A stretch of 64,000 nucleotides of DNA from Pseudonocardia xinjiangensis (GTDB lineage: Bacteria > Actinomycetota > Actinomycetes > Mycobacteriales > Pseudonocardiaceae): contig NZ_JAAXKY010000003.1 in NCBI RefSeq assembly GCF_012911925.1, positions 62,001 to 126,000 on the forward strand, given 5' to 3'. Of the stretch, positions 25,800-33,499 are shown piece after piece. Position 1 is the stretch's first letter, and each line of letters begins with the position of its first letter. The notes under the pieces were generated by a model, which had not been told where the DNA came from, did no database searches, and saw only the letters and a program-made list of their open reading frames with translations. Made by a program: the position numbers and the translations under genes.

Positions 25800-27119
25800 A
25801 TGACGGTGCCGGGGCGCAGCGCGCGATGGGTCCGTGCCCTGCGGAGGTTCGCCGGCGACACGGCGCACCGGGTGCGGGAGCGCGGCCGCTCGGCGGTGGC
25901 GCGCGCCGCGCGGCTGACCGGCGCCGCGGTGGCGGCCTACGTCGCGGCCCAGGCGTTCGGGCTCCGCAATCCGCCGCCGCTGATCGCGGCCCTGACCGCC
26001 CTGATCGTCGTGCAGGTGACGCTGACCAGCACGCTGGTCCACAGCCTGCAGCGGGTGCTCAGCGTCGTGACCGGGGTGAGCCTCGCACTGCTGTTCTCCT
26101 CGGTGGTCGGGCTGAACTGGTGGAGCCTCGCCCTGATCGTGTCGGCGTCCATCGTCGTGGGGCAGCTGCTGCGGTTGGGCCCGCAGCTGATCGAGGTGCC
26201 GATCAGCGCGATGCTCGTGCTCGGCGTCGGCTTCGCGGCCGGGGCGGAGAACGTGGCCGCCGATCGCATCCTGGAGACGCTCGTCGGATCGGCGGTCGGC
26301 GTGCTGGTCAACCTCGTCTTCCCGCCGGCGGTACAGGTGCGTTCCGCGGCGGCGGCCGTCGAGCGGCTCGCCGAGGATATCGCCGCGCTGCTCGACGCCG
26401 CGGCGGCCGGGATCGAGGACTCCCCGCCGTCCGTCGAGCTCGCCGGGCGCTGGCTGGACGACGCCCGGCGGCTCAACCGGCACGTGCCCCGCGTCGACCG
26501 GGCGCTGGAGCACGTGGAGGAGAGCCGCCAGCTCAACGTGCGGGTGGCGCTGGACACGCGGGCGAGCGGGCCCAGCCTGCGCGACGGCCTCGACGTGCTG
26601 GAGCACTGCGCGGTGACGCTGCGCGGCTTGTTCCGCTCCCTGTACGACACCCGGCGTGCGGCCGGTTCCGACCTGGACGGCCTCGACGAGAAGACGCGCT
26701 CGCTCCACGCCGACCTGCTGCACGAGCTGGCGACCGTGGTCCGGGCGTTCGGCCGGCTCCTCACCGCCGAGTCGACCGGGCCGGGCCCGCAGCAGGAGGA
26801 GGCCGACCTGGCCGCGGCGCTCCAGCGGCTGCACGCCGGCCGCAGCCGGGCGGCGGACCTGCTCATGTCCGACCCCCAGGACTCCCCGGCGATCGGGGAG
26901 GTCAACACCGCGCTGGTGCTGGCGGTGGACCGCATGATGGCCGAGCTCGACGTCGTCGAGCACGCCCGGCTGCGGGAGGAACGGCGCCGCGAGGCCGCCC
27001 GCAGGCGGACGGTCCGCGCGGTGGGCCGGCTGCGCTCGACGGGCCGGCAGCTGGCCGACCGCCCCCGCCTCAGACGGGCCACCGGCCCCACGGACGGTCC
27101 TCCGGCGGCTGCCGACTGA
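25800..27119 (+). CDS. FUSC / aromatic acid exporter family membrane protein
   Basis: The 439-residue protein has a basic N-terminus, then four to six closely packed hydrophobic helices between about residues 38 and 180 (LTGAAVAAYVAAQAFGL, ALTALIVVQVTLTSTL, VLSVVTGVSLALLFSSVVGL, LIVSASIVVGQLL, VGSAVGVLVNLVFPP) and a long cytoplasmic helical tail rich in Arg and Glu. This is the half-length bacterial FUSC/ArAE layout. Such proteins export aromatic acids or lipid-like compounds. The start codon has only a weak Shine-Dalgarno. It converges on the GntR gene with a 10-bp gap. Confidence 0.8.
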   Translation: MTVPGRSARWVRALRRFAGDTAHRVRERGRSAVARAARLTGAAVAAYVAAQAFGLRNPPPLIAALTALIVVQVTLTSTLVHSLQRVLSVVTGVSLALLFSSVVGLNWWSLALIVSASIVVGQLLRLGPQLIEVPISAMLVLGVGFAAGAENVAADRILETLVGSAVGVLVNLVFPPAVQVRSAAAAVERLAEDIAALLDAAAAGIEDSPPSVELAGRWLDDARRLNRHVPRVDRALEHVEESRQLNVRVALDTRASGPSLRDGLDVLEHCAVTLRGLFRSLYDTRRAAGSDLDGLDEKTRSLHADLLHELATVVRAFGRLLTAESTGPGPQQEEADLAAALQRLHAGRSRAADLLMSDPQDSPAIGEVNTALVLAVDRMMAELDVVEHARLREERRREAARRRTVRAVGRLRSTGRQLADRPRLRRATGPTDGPPAAAD

Positions 27120-27129
27120 GGGGGAGCGG

Positions 27130-27489
27130 TCAGGAGGTGCGCGCCGCCGCCCGGACCAGAGCGACGACCTCCTCGTCGTCCAGGTCGAACCGCCGGGCCG
27201 CGCGCACGAGGTCCCTCGCCAGCTCGACGACGGCGGCCCGGCCGGCCGGCACGCCGTCGCGCACGATGGCGCCGCGACCGCGGCGGAGCTCGATGAGCCC
27301 CTCGTCGCGCAGGCTCTGGTAGCCCGCGAGCACGGTGTGGATGCTGACCTGCAGCGAGGCGGCCAGGTCGCGGGCGCCCGGCAGCCGCTCGCCGCCGCGT
27401 ACCGAGCCGTCCGCGATCCCACGCCGGACGCAGGCGGCGATCTGGTCGGCGAGCGGGGTGGCCCGGGTGGGGTCCACCCGGATCAGCAT
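27130..27489 (-). CDS. Short GntR family regulator, YtrA-like
   Basis: The 119-residue protein starts at ATG 27489, 7 bases before the end of the upstream DUF1648 gene, so translation is coupled. It consists almost entirely of a GntR winged helix: TPLADQIAACVRRGIADGSVRGGERLPGARDLAASLQVSIHTVLAGYQSLRDEGLIELRRGRGAIV. A short C-terminal dimerisation tail follows, as in the YtrA subfamily. YtrA regulators usually repress their own operon, encoding membrane proteins or ABC transporters. A perfect 10-bp-arm palindrome lies upstream of the operon. Confidence 0.87.
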   Translation of the reverse strand: MLIRVDPTRATPLADQIAACVRRGIADGSVRGGERLPGARDLAASLQVSIHTVLAGYQSLRDEGLIELRRGRGAIVRDGVPAGRAAVVELARDLVRAARRFDLDDEEVVALVRAAARTS

Positions 27490-28451
27490 GACCTGCCCCC
27501 GGAGGACGCGACGCCGGCGAGCACGCCTGCCGCGGTGCGCGGGTCGTCCACGGTGACGGTGAGCTGCTGTCCGGAGCGACGCGTGACCACCAGCGCCGGC
27601 CCGGCGCGGAGGATGATCCCGCGTCCGCCGGGCACGATCCGGTATCCCCACCCGCCGAACCCGGTGGGGGAGATGTCGGCGACGGTGACCGACGCGACGT
27701 CATCGGCCGGGACGTGCAGGCGTGGCCATCCAAGCAGCCCGAGCGTGATGGTCAGCCCGCGCCGGTCGACGGTGACCCACGCCTGGGAGTTCAGCACGAC
27801 AGCGACGCCTGCCACGCCGGTGATGATGCCGGCGGCCGGGTGAACGGTGACCCCGAGCGCGCAGCCGATGATCGCCATGACGGCACCGACCGCCGGGATC
27901 CACGGCGACCCGACGGTGCGGGACCAGCTGAACTGCTCGGCCGGTCCGAGCGGCACGGCCGGGACGGCCTCGGGTTCCTCCCCGTTGGCCGGGATGCTCG
28001 GTGTCACCAGCCAGGCGACCACGCCGGCCACCGCGCCTGTGGCCAGTCCGGCGGGGAACGTCCACCAGGGCAGCACCGCTGCGGCCGGATCGGTGAGCCC
28101 GAGGTTGGCGGCGACGCTGCCGACGAGGATCGCGCCGAGGAGCCCGGCCGTCGCCCACGACGCGGCGACGAGCACCCGCCCGTTGTCCCACCGCGTACCC
28201 GGCGGGGACCCCGCACCGCTCTGCCGGGCGCACAGGCCGAACAGCAGCGCCAGCCCGACGGCGAGCGCCACGGTCACCGCGAGGACGGTGGCCCGGCCGG
28301 CATACCTGTCCGCGCTGCCCGAGAGGTCGAAGTGCGAGGCGATCGGATCGGGCAGGCCGTCGGCCGTGGCGAGTACCACGATCGCCGGGGCGAAAGCGAT
28401 CAGGTGCGGGATGCCGGCGAGCAGGGTGCGCCGAGTGGTTGCCGAGCTCAT
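27483..28451 (-). CDS. DUF1648 domain membrane protein
   Basis: The 322-residue protein has an N-terminal DUF1648-like start (LPDPIASHFDLSGSADRYAGR after a first helix) and about six hydrophobic helices. After a final pair (VGAVMAIIGCALGV, AAGIITGVAGVAVVL) comes a C-terminal beta-rich soluble domain. DUF1648 membrane proteins are often paired with YtrA-type GntR regulators, as here. The function is unknown; some relatives are linked to envelope stress or immunity to peptides. The gene is the first of a two-gene operon controlled by the 28466-28494 palindrome. Confidence 0.8.
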   Translation of the reverse strand: MSSATTRRTLLAGIPHLIAFAPAIVVLATADGLPDPIASHFDLSGSADRYAGRATVLAVTVALAVGLALLFGLCARQSGAGSPPGTRWDNGRVLVAASWATAGLLGAILVGSVAANLGLTDPAAAVLPWWTFPAGLATGAVAGVVAWLVTPSIPANGEEPEAVPAVPLGPAEQFSWSRTVGSPWIPAVGAVMAIIGCALGVTVHPAAGIITGVAGVAVVLNSQAWVTVDRRGLTITLGLLGWPRLHVPADDVASVTVADISPTGFGGWGYRIVPGGRGIILRAGPALVVTRRSGQQLTVTVDDPRTAAGVLAGVASSGGRSC

Positions 28452-28465
28452 GTGGGTCGCTCCTT

Positions 28466-28494
28466 CACTTGTTATGAATCAACTATAACAAGTG
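28466..28494. promoter_or_regulatory. Perfect 10-bp-arm palindrome, GntR/YtrA-type operator
   Basis: CACTTGTTAT (28466-28475) and ATAACAAGTG (28485-28494) are exact inverted copies around 9 bases, starting 14 bp upstream of the DUF1648 ATG. The GTTAT/ATAAC core is of the kind bound by YtrA-like GntR repressors, so autoregulation of the operon is likely. Confidence 0.65.
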
Positions 28495-28509
28495 GCGTCC
28501 CTTTTGTCC

Positions 28510-29523
28510 TCAGTGATGGAGCTCCTCGATGCGCACCGGGCGGTGTTCCTGCAGGGAGAGCGCCGCTGCCTCGGCGATCCAGACAACCTCCATGGCGTCC
28601 TCGACGGTGCACGGAGAAGGCCGCTCACCGGCCACCACCTGGGCGAACGCGGCGAGCTCTGCGCGGAACGCGGTGGCGAGCCGGTCCATGAAGAACCCGT
28701 GCGGCGGCCCGGCCGGGAACGTGACGCCGGGCTCGGTCGAGCGCAGGGGGAGCCCGTCGTCCAGCCCGGCGGCCACACTGTCGACGGAGCCGTGCAGCTC
28801 CAGCCGCACGTCGTAGCCCCGCGGGTTGTACCGGCTGTTCGAGACCAGGGCGACGGTGTCGTCGTCGAGGGTCAGGACGGCGGCGGCCGTGTCGACGTCG
28901 CCGACCTCCGTGAAGAAACGCTCACCCTTGTTGGAGCCGGTGGCGTAGACCTCCACCACCTCCCGTCCGGTGACCCAGCGGACCGCGTCGAAGTCGTGCA
29001 CGGCGCAGTCGCGGAAGATCCCGCCCGAGCCCGCGATGTAGGCCGGGGGCGGGGGAGCCGGGTCCAGGGTGGTGGAGCGGACGGTGTGCAGCCATCCGAG
29101 CTCGCCGCTCGCCACAGCCGCCCGGGCGGCGAGGAAACCGGGGTCGAACCGCCGGGGGTAGCCGACCTGCACGGGAACGCCGGTCGCCCGTACCCGCTCG
29201 GCCACGGCGAGCGCGTCGGCCGCGGCGCGCGCGAGCGGCTTCTCGCAGAACGTGGGCAGCCCGGCGTCCACGGCGGCGAGGAGCAGTTCGGGGTGGGCGT
29301 CGGTGGCCGCCGCGATCAGCACGCCGTCGACACCGGCGGCGAGCAGCTTGGCGGGCGAGTCGACCGCCTCGGCGCCCACCCGCTCGGCCACCTCGGCGGT
29401 GACCCCGGGGACGGCGTCGGTGACGACGAGCGAACCGACGGCGGGCAGGTCGCTGAGCGTCTGCGCGTGGAACGCGCCGATCCGGCCGAGGCCGATGAGG
29501 CCCAGCCGCAGTGCACCGGCCAT
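28510..29523 (-). CDS. Gfo/Idh/MocA family oxidoreductase, inositol 2-dehydrogenase-like
   Basis: The 337-residue protein starts at ATG 29523, with LRLGLIGLGRIGAFHAQTL as the NAD-binding Rossmann motif. It has the family signature PTFCEKPLA (Lys of EKP in catalysis) near residue 95, GYPRRFDPGF, and SGGIFRDCAVHDFDAVRWVTG with the catalytic Asp/His pair near residue 175. Members oxidise inositols or other cyclic polyols and sugars with NAD. It is the last gene of the LacI-linked operon, its start overlapping the SDR stop by one base. It is one of three paralogues in the window, and the substrate may differ from myo-inositol. Confidence 0.85.
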   Translation of the reverse strand: MAGALRLGLIGLGRIGAFHAQTLSDLPAVGSLVVTDAVPGVTAEVAERVGAEAVDSPAKLLAAGVDGVLIAAATDAHPELLLAAVDAGLPTFCEKPLARAAADALAVAERVRATGVPVQVGYPRRFDPGFLAARAAVASGELGWLHTVRSTTLDPAPPPPAYIAGSGGIFRDCAVHDFDAVRWVTGREVVEVYATGSNKGERFFTEVGDVDTAAAVLTLDDDTVALVSNSRYNPRGYDVRLELHGSVDSVAAGLDDGLPLRSTEPGVTFPAGPPHGFFMDRLATAFRAELAAFAQVVAGERPSPCTVEDAMEVVWIAEAAALSLQEHRPVRIEELHH

Positions 29524-30299
29524 CAGTCCAGCCCTCCGAACACGTTCTGGTCCCAGTCGATGACGGAGCCGGTGACGACACCGCTGCGGTCGGACAGCAG
29601 GAAGACGACGAAGTCGGCGATCTCGTCGACCTGCCCGAGCTTGCCCATGGGGAGCCGCTGCGCGGCCTGCTCGCGCCACGTGTCGTCGGCGGCGTGGAAG
29701 GCACGCTGGGTGGCGTCCTCGCCCTCGGTGTCGGTCCAGCCGATGTCGAGCCCGTTGATCCGGATCCGGTCGAACCGGTGGGCGTGGGCGGCGTTGCGCG
29801 TGAGGCCGGCGAGGCCCGCCTTGGCGGCGACGTACGGCGCGAGGAAGGGCTGCCCACCCAGCTCGGACGAGGAGATCACGTTCACGACCGAGCCGCGTGC
29901 GCCGCGGGAGAGCATGTCGCGCACGGCCCCCTGCATGAGGAAGAACGGGCCGCGCAGGTTGACGGCGACGTGCGCGTCGAACAGTTCCGGTGTGGTGTCG
30001 ACGAGGGTGCCACGCGAGGTCAGCCCGGCCGCGTTGACCAGGGCGTCCACCCGGCCGAACTCCGACACCACCGCGGCCACGGACGCCTGCGCCTGCCCGA
30101 CGTCGGCGATGTCGGCCGGCACGAACAGCGCGGCGGCGCCGCCTTCCCGCAGCTCGGCCACCAGCTTCTCGCCCGGCTCGCGGCGCCTGCCGGACACGGC
30201 CACCGACGCGCCCTCCCGGGCCGCGGCCCGCGCGACGCCGGCCCCGACCCCCTGCGTGCCGCCGCTGACCAGCACGACCCGCTCGTCCAGCAGTCCCAT
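29523..30299 (-). CDS. Short-chain dehydrogenase/reductase
   Basis: The 258-residue classical SDR has the coenzyme motif LVSGGTQGVGAGVA (TGxxxGxG type) at residues 10-23, NAAG at about 87, the catalytic Ser in VNVISSSELGG and the YVAAK (YxxxK) pair near residue 155. It is probably an NAD(P)-dependent cytosolic dehydrogenase of a polyol, keto sugar or hydroxy acid. It is tightly packed in the LacI-linked operon, abutting the PhyH and dehydrogenase genes. The substrate cannot be read from the sequence. Confidence 0.87.
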   Translation of the reverse strand: MGLLDERVVLVSGGTQGVGAGVARAAAREGASVAVSGRRREPGEKLVAELREGGAAALFVPADIADVGQAQASVAAVVSEFGRVDALVNAAGLTSRGTLVDTTPELFDAHVAVNLRGPFFLMQGAVRDMLSRGARGSVVNVISSSELGGQPFLAPYVAAKAGLAGLTRNAAHAHRFDRIRINGLDIGWTDTEGEDATQRAFHAADDTWREQAAQRLPMGKLGQVDEIADFVVFLLSDRSGVVTGSVIDWDQNVFGGLD

Positions 30300-31465
30300 C
30301 AGGCTGTCCTCCTGCGCTCGGACCTGGCCGCCAGCTCGGCCCGGAAGGTGTCGTCGTCCCAGCCTTCGGCGAGTGCGCGCCGCACCAGGTCGGCCTGGCT
30401 GGGCGGGGCGAGGCCCTCGACGGGCGGGTCACGGTCCAGATTCGTCGGGAACGCGTAGCCCTCCGCCGCCGCGGCGATCGCGTTGCCGGCGGCGTCCGCG
30501 CCCCGGCGGCGCAGCGCGGGAAGCAGCGCGAGGCACATCCGCTCCCGGTCGACGCTCTCCATCGCCCGCCCGAAGGCCGAGGAGACCTGCAGCAGGTTGG
30601 CCATCCGCCGGATGCCGGCGGACCGGTTGTGCCCGGCGCCGTGGATCACCGCCGGGTTGAAGAACGCCGCGTCGCCGGTCTGCAGGGGCAGCTGGACGTG
30701 GTGGGTCTCGAAGTACTCCCGGAACTCCGGCAGGTTCGTGGCCAGGTAGCCGGGCTCGTACTTCTGCGAGTGCGGCAGGTACAGGGTCGGGCCGCTCTCC
30801 ACCGGCATGTCGGAGTGCGCGACCGCGCCCTGCAGTGTGAGCACGGGCGAGAGCCGGTGCACGTGCGCCGGGTAGCGCTCGATGGTGGTGCCCGGCAGGA
30901 ACCCGAGGTGGTAGTCGCGGTGGCCCACCTGTGCCCGGCCGCCCGGATTGACCACGTTGACCTGCGAGGTCATCTGGTAGCCGGGGCCCAGCCAGGCCTC
31001 GGAGACCAGCGCGAGCACGTCGTTGGCGTAGTAGTCGACGAACACCTCCGGCGCCCGGACCGCGAGCTTCTCCAGTGCGTTCCAAACGCGGTCGTTCGCC
31101 CCCGGCGGCGCGAAGTGGTCGCCCGCGACGGCGCCGCCCGCCCGTTGCTCGGCGATCAGCTCCTCGAACGCCGCGGTCGCCCGGTCGACGACCGTGCGGT
31201 CCGGGAAGGCGCCGCGGAACACCACGACCCCCGGGCCGTCGGTGAGGGCGTCGACGAGCTCCGACCGGACGTCCCACCGACCGGCGTCCGTCCCGGCCGC
31301 GGAGAGCACGCTCGCCGTCTCGTAGACCAGCACTCCCTGCTCGACGGCGGCGGCGTGCGGGTAGCGGCTCGCGTCGGTGGGGTCGGCCAGGACGGCGACC
31401 AGGTCCTCGACCCGGCAGTCGGCCTCGGTCGGCCGGCCCCGGGCGGCGTGCGTGGTGCGGGACAT
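30299..31465 (-). CDS. Phytanoyl-CoA dioxygenase (PhyH) family Fe(II)/2-oxoglutarate oxygenase
   Basis: The 388-residue protein has the PhyH double-stranded beta-helix. The iron ligands appear as the HxD in QVGHRDYHLGF near residue 180 and a distal His in FFNPAVIHGAGHNRSAGIRR near residue 275, followed by Arg that would bind the 2-oxoglutarate carboxylate. A Ser/Gly segment (ESGPTLYLPHSQK) precedes the distal His. Such enzymes hydroxylate or oxidatively demethylate a substrate while converting 2-oxoglutarate to succinate. Its operon partners (SDR, Idh/MocA) suggest it acts on a polyol or a derivative; this is inference. Confidence 0.85.
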   Translation of the reverse strand: MSRTTHAARGRPTEADCRVEDLVAVLADPTDASRYPHAAAVEQGVLVYETASVLSAAGTDAGRWDVRSELVDALTDGPGVVVFRGAFPDRTVVDRATAAFEELIAEQRAGGAVAGDHFAPPGANDRVWNALEKLAVRAPEVFVDYYANDVLALVSEAWLGPGYQMTSQVNVVNPGGRAQVGHRDYHLGFLPGTTIERYPAHVHRLSPVLTLQGAVAHSDMPVESGPTLYLPHSQKYEPGYLATNLPEFREYFETHHVQLPLQTGDAAFFNPAVIHGAGHNRSAGIRRMANLLQVSSAFGRAMESVDRERMCLALLPALRRRGADAAGNAIAAAAEGYAFPTNLDRDPPVEGLAPPSQADLVRRALAEGWDDDTFRAELAARSERRRTA

Positions 31466-31501
31466 CCTCGTCCTCCTCGGAGGGTTCGTGGGGGGTGCGG
31501 G

Positions 31502-31890
31502 TCACAGATCCAGCACGGGATCCTCGCGGTCCGAGCCGGTGGTGGGCAGCCCGAGCACGTCGAAGAACACCGCGTGGGGGACGGGCCAGGACAGGTCCGA
31601 CGCGATGCGGCGGAGCTGGTCGTGGCGCGGGTTGTCGATGTCGGGCAGGAAGCCAGGAGCGCTCATGGCCGTGGCCGTGTCGTCGATGTCGATGCCCTCG
31701 AACGACAGGTAGGTCTCGTGGTCGCGGGCCGCGGCCCGGACGTCGTCGAAGCGGGAGAGACGTGGAAGCCCCGCTTCTCGCTGGAGTAGACGGGCGCGGT
31801 GTCGCGCAGCTGCCGGTAGACGGGCCACGGGTCGGCCTTGAAAGCGGCGGAGTAGGGGCCGTAGACCACCGGGGGGCTGAGCGTGGGCAC
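31502..31890 (-). pseudogene. Cytochrome P450 remnant
   Basis: From GTG 31890, behind a very good GAGGAGG, the frame reads PTLSPPVVYGPYSAAFKADP, WPVYRQLRDTAPVYSSEKRG and FH, a typical P450 N-terminus. Near 31759-31762 one base appears to be missing: shifting frame restores LSRFDDVRAAARDHETYLS and so on to NPRHDQLRRI. There it jumps directly to SDLSWPVPHAVFFDVLGLP, losing about 45 residues between, and ends 14 residues later. The I helix, ExxR and haem-binding Cys are all absent, so it cannot be a working P450. Its promoter side and the LacI palindrome are still present, so it probably heads the operon transcript. Confidence 0.85.
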
Positions 31891-31918
31891 CGCGTACCTC
31901 CTCGATGCGGGCGGGCCC

Positions 31919-31932
31919 TTAAAGCGCTTTAA
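31919..31932. promoter_or_regulatory. LacI-family operator
   Basis: TTAAAGCGCTTTAA is a perfect 14-bp palindrome with the central CG and AAAGCGCTTT core of LacI/PurR/CcpA-type sites. It lies between the P450 remnant (minus) and the LacI-type gene (plus), about 40-55 bp upstream of the latter's start. Confidence 0.7.
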
Positions 31933-31972
31933 TCTGAAGTACTATGCGAGCCGCATCGAGGTCGTGTCAAGA

Positions 31973-33019
31973 GTGGGGGTCGTCCTGAGCGTCGCGAACC
32001 CGGGCCGCCGGCCCAGGCTGGAGGACGTCGCCGCCGACGTCGGGGTGTCCACCGCATCCGTGTCGCTCGTGCTCCGGGGTGTGCCGGGCCCGAGCGCGCA
32101 GACCCGGGAGCGGGTGCTGGAGGCCGCCGCGCGCCTGGGCTACCGGCCCGACCGCACCGCGAGCCTGCTGGCGCGCCGGCGGACCCACCTCCTCGGCGTG
32201 CCGGTGGTCCTGCGCGACGCGTTTCGCGCCGAGCTCGCCGAGGAGGTGCAGGTGGCCGCGGACGAGCGCGGTTACTCCGTGGCACTCGGGGCGGTCACCC
32301 CGGCGCACGACGAGGGTCGCGTCGTCGAGACCCTGCTCGACCTGCGCTGCGAGGCTCTCCTCCTGCTCTCTCCCGAGCTCGGGGCGGACGCGCTCGCGCA
32401 GCTCGGCAGCCGGGTCCCGACCGTGGTGGTGGGCCGCAACGTCGAGCCGTCGGGCTTCGATGTCGTGCGCGTGTCCGACGACCAGGGGGTCGGTCAGGCC
32501 GTCGACCACCTCGTCGGGCTCGGCCACCGGCACGTCGTGCACGTCGACGGCGGCGCCGCCCCGATGGCCGCCGACCGCCGCACCGGCTTCCTCGCGGCGG
32601 CCCGGCGGCACGGCCTGGACGGCGCGCGGGTGGTGCCGGGCGGCTACGACGAGGCGGCGGGAGCCGCGGCTGCACGCCTGCTGCTCGGTGAGCCCTCGCT
32701 CCCGACCGCGGTGGTCGCGGCCAACGACCGCAGCTCGATCGGCCTCCTCGACGTCTTCCTCCGGGCGGGGGTGCGGGTGGCCGGGGACGTGTCGGTCGTC
32801 GGCTACGACGACAGCGCGCTCGCCCGCCTCGCCCACGTCGACCTCACGACCGTGAGCCAGGAGGCCCGTGCGCAGGCCGGGCACGCCGTCGAGGCTGCCG
32901 TCGAACGCCTGGACGGCGACCGGACCGAGGCCCGGCAGGTCGTGCTCACCCCGCGGCTCGTCGTGCGGGGGACGACGGGCCCGCCCCGACGCATCCACCA
33001 GGAAACCCAGTGGAAGTGA
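31973..33019 (+). CDS. LacI family transcriptional regulator
   Basis: The N-terminal helix-turn-helix reads RLEDVAADVGVSTASVSLVLRGVPGPS, followed by the hinge (RVLEAAARLGYRPDRTASLLARRRT) and a periplasmic-binding-protein-like sensor domain. The DNA recognition helix (VSTASVSLVLRG) matches LacI proteins that bind AAAGCGCTTT-type palindromes, one of which lies just upstream. Three GTG codons are possible near the start; GTG 31973 gives 348 aa and a better spaced GAGG than GTG 31964. The gene is divergent from the P450 remnant-PhyH-SDR-dehydrogenase operon and probably represses it until a polyol-type inducer binds. Confidence 0.9.
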   Translation: MGVVLSVANPGRRPRLEDVAADVGVSTASVSLVLRGVPGPSAQTRERVLEAAARLGYRPDRTASLLARRRTHLLGVPVVLRDAFRAELAEEVQVAADERGYSVALGAVTPAHDEGRVVETLLDLRCEALLLLSPELGADALAQLGSRVPTVVVGRNVEPSGFDVVRVSDDQGVGQAVDHLVGLGHRHVVHVDGGAAPMAADRRTGFLAAARRHGLDGARVVPGGYDEAAGAAAARLLLGEPSLPTAVVAANDRSSIGLLDVFLRAGVRVAGDVSVVGYDDSALARLAHVDLTTVSQEARAQAGHAVEAAVERLDGDRTEARQVVLTPRLVVRGTTGPPRRIHQETQWK

Positions 33020-33164
33020 TCGTTCCGAGACTCACGCTTCCGCCCCCGGGCAGGCGAACCGGCGGATCTCGCGACGATCACCGATCCGCCGCGCCGCCAT
33101 GATCGTTCCGAGACCCGCGCTGTGGCCCTCGCGAGGGCGGATCCGTGGATCTCGTGGCGATCAC
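33017..33164. repeat. 83-bp tandem duplication, each copy an imperfect inverted repeat
   Basis: TGATCGTTCCGAGAC occurs at 33017 and again at 33100, and GATCTCGCGACGATCAC (33065) recurs as GATCTCGTGGCGATCAC (33148); both pairs are 83 bp apart. Within each unit the first motif (TGATCGTTCCGAGA) is nearly the reverse complement of the second (TCTCGCGACGATCA, 12 of 14). Each unit can therefore fold into a hairpin. The array starts at the lacI stop codon. Confidence 0.8.
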
Positions 33165-33221
33165 TGAGCCCCGCGGGCGGCGGCCCCATGACCGTTGCGG
33201 TACCCCCGCTTCAACAGACGG

Positions 33222-33413
33222 CTACCCGTCCTGGGAGTCGGGGCGGGGACGGTCGGAGACGGGGGAGCGCCGGAGTTCGCGCAGATGCTCGGCGATGGCC
33301 ACCTCGACCGCGGCCCGCACGGCGGCGGGTGAGACGTCGGGGTCGATCGAGCGGGCCGCGGCCAATGACCGCGCCGAGACAGAGATGTTGATCACTTCGG
33401 CAGCTTTCCCCAT
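33222..33413 (-). CDS. Possible small protein, antitoxin-like (uncertain)
   Basis: This 63-residue frame lies in the 480-bp gap between lacI and the first inositol-operon TIM-barrel gene. It reads GKAAEVINISVSARSLAAAR then SIDPDVSPAAVRAAVEVAIA and EHLRELRRS, a short strand followed by two helices that faintly resembles ribbon-helix-helix antitoxins such as CcdA. There is no toxin gene next to it, no clear Shine-Dalgarno and no -10 box at the start. It may be a fragment or a chance frame. The rest of the gap holds only the repeat at 33017-33164 and the small hairpin at 33447. Confidence 0.3.
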   Translation of the reverse strand: MGKAAEVINISVSARSLAAARSIDPDVSPAAVRAAVEVAIAEHLRELRRSPVSDRPRPDSQDG

Positions 33414-33446
33414 TGAAGTGGACGGGTTCCGTCAGGTCCCCGTGCT

Positions 33447-33464
33447 GTTACCCCTCTGGGTAAC
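33447..33464. terminator. Hairpin downstream of the inositol operon
   Basis: GTTACCC (33447-33453) and GGGTAAC (33458-33464) form a 7-bp stem with a 4-base loop, about 35 bp past the stop of the last operon gene (minus strand). A second small stem (CCCTC/GAGGG, 33467-33479) lies next to it. No T-run follows, as usual in high-GC genomes. Confidence 0.4.
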
Positions 33465-33499
33465 ACCCTCGCGTGAGGGCCCTCACACATTACGCCCCG

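Noticed and set aside
33017-33164. Possible att sites of an integrated element
   Set aside because: The copies are 83 bp apart, no integrase or tRNA lies near, and each is a hairpin rather than an att core.
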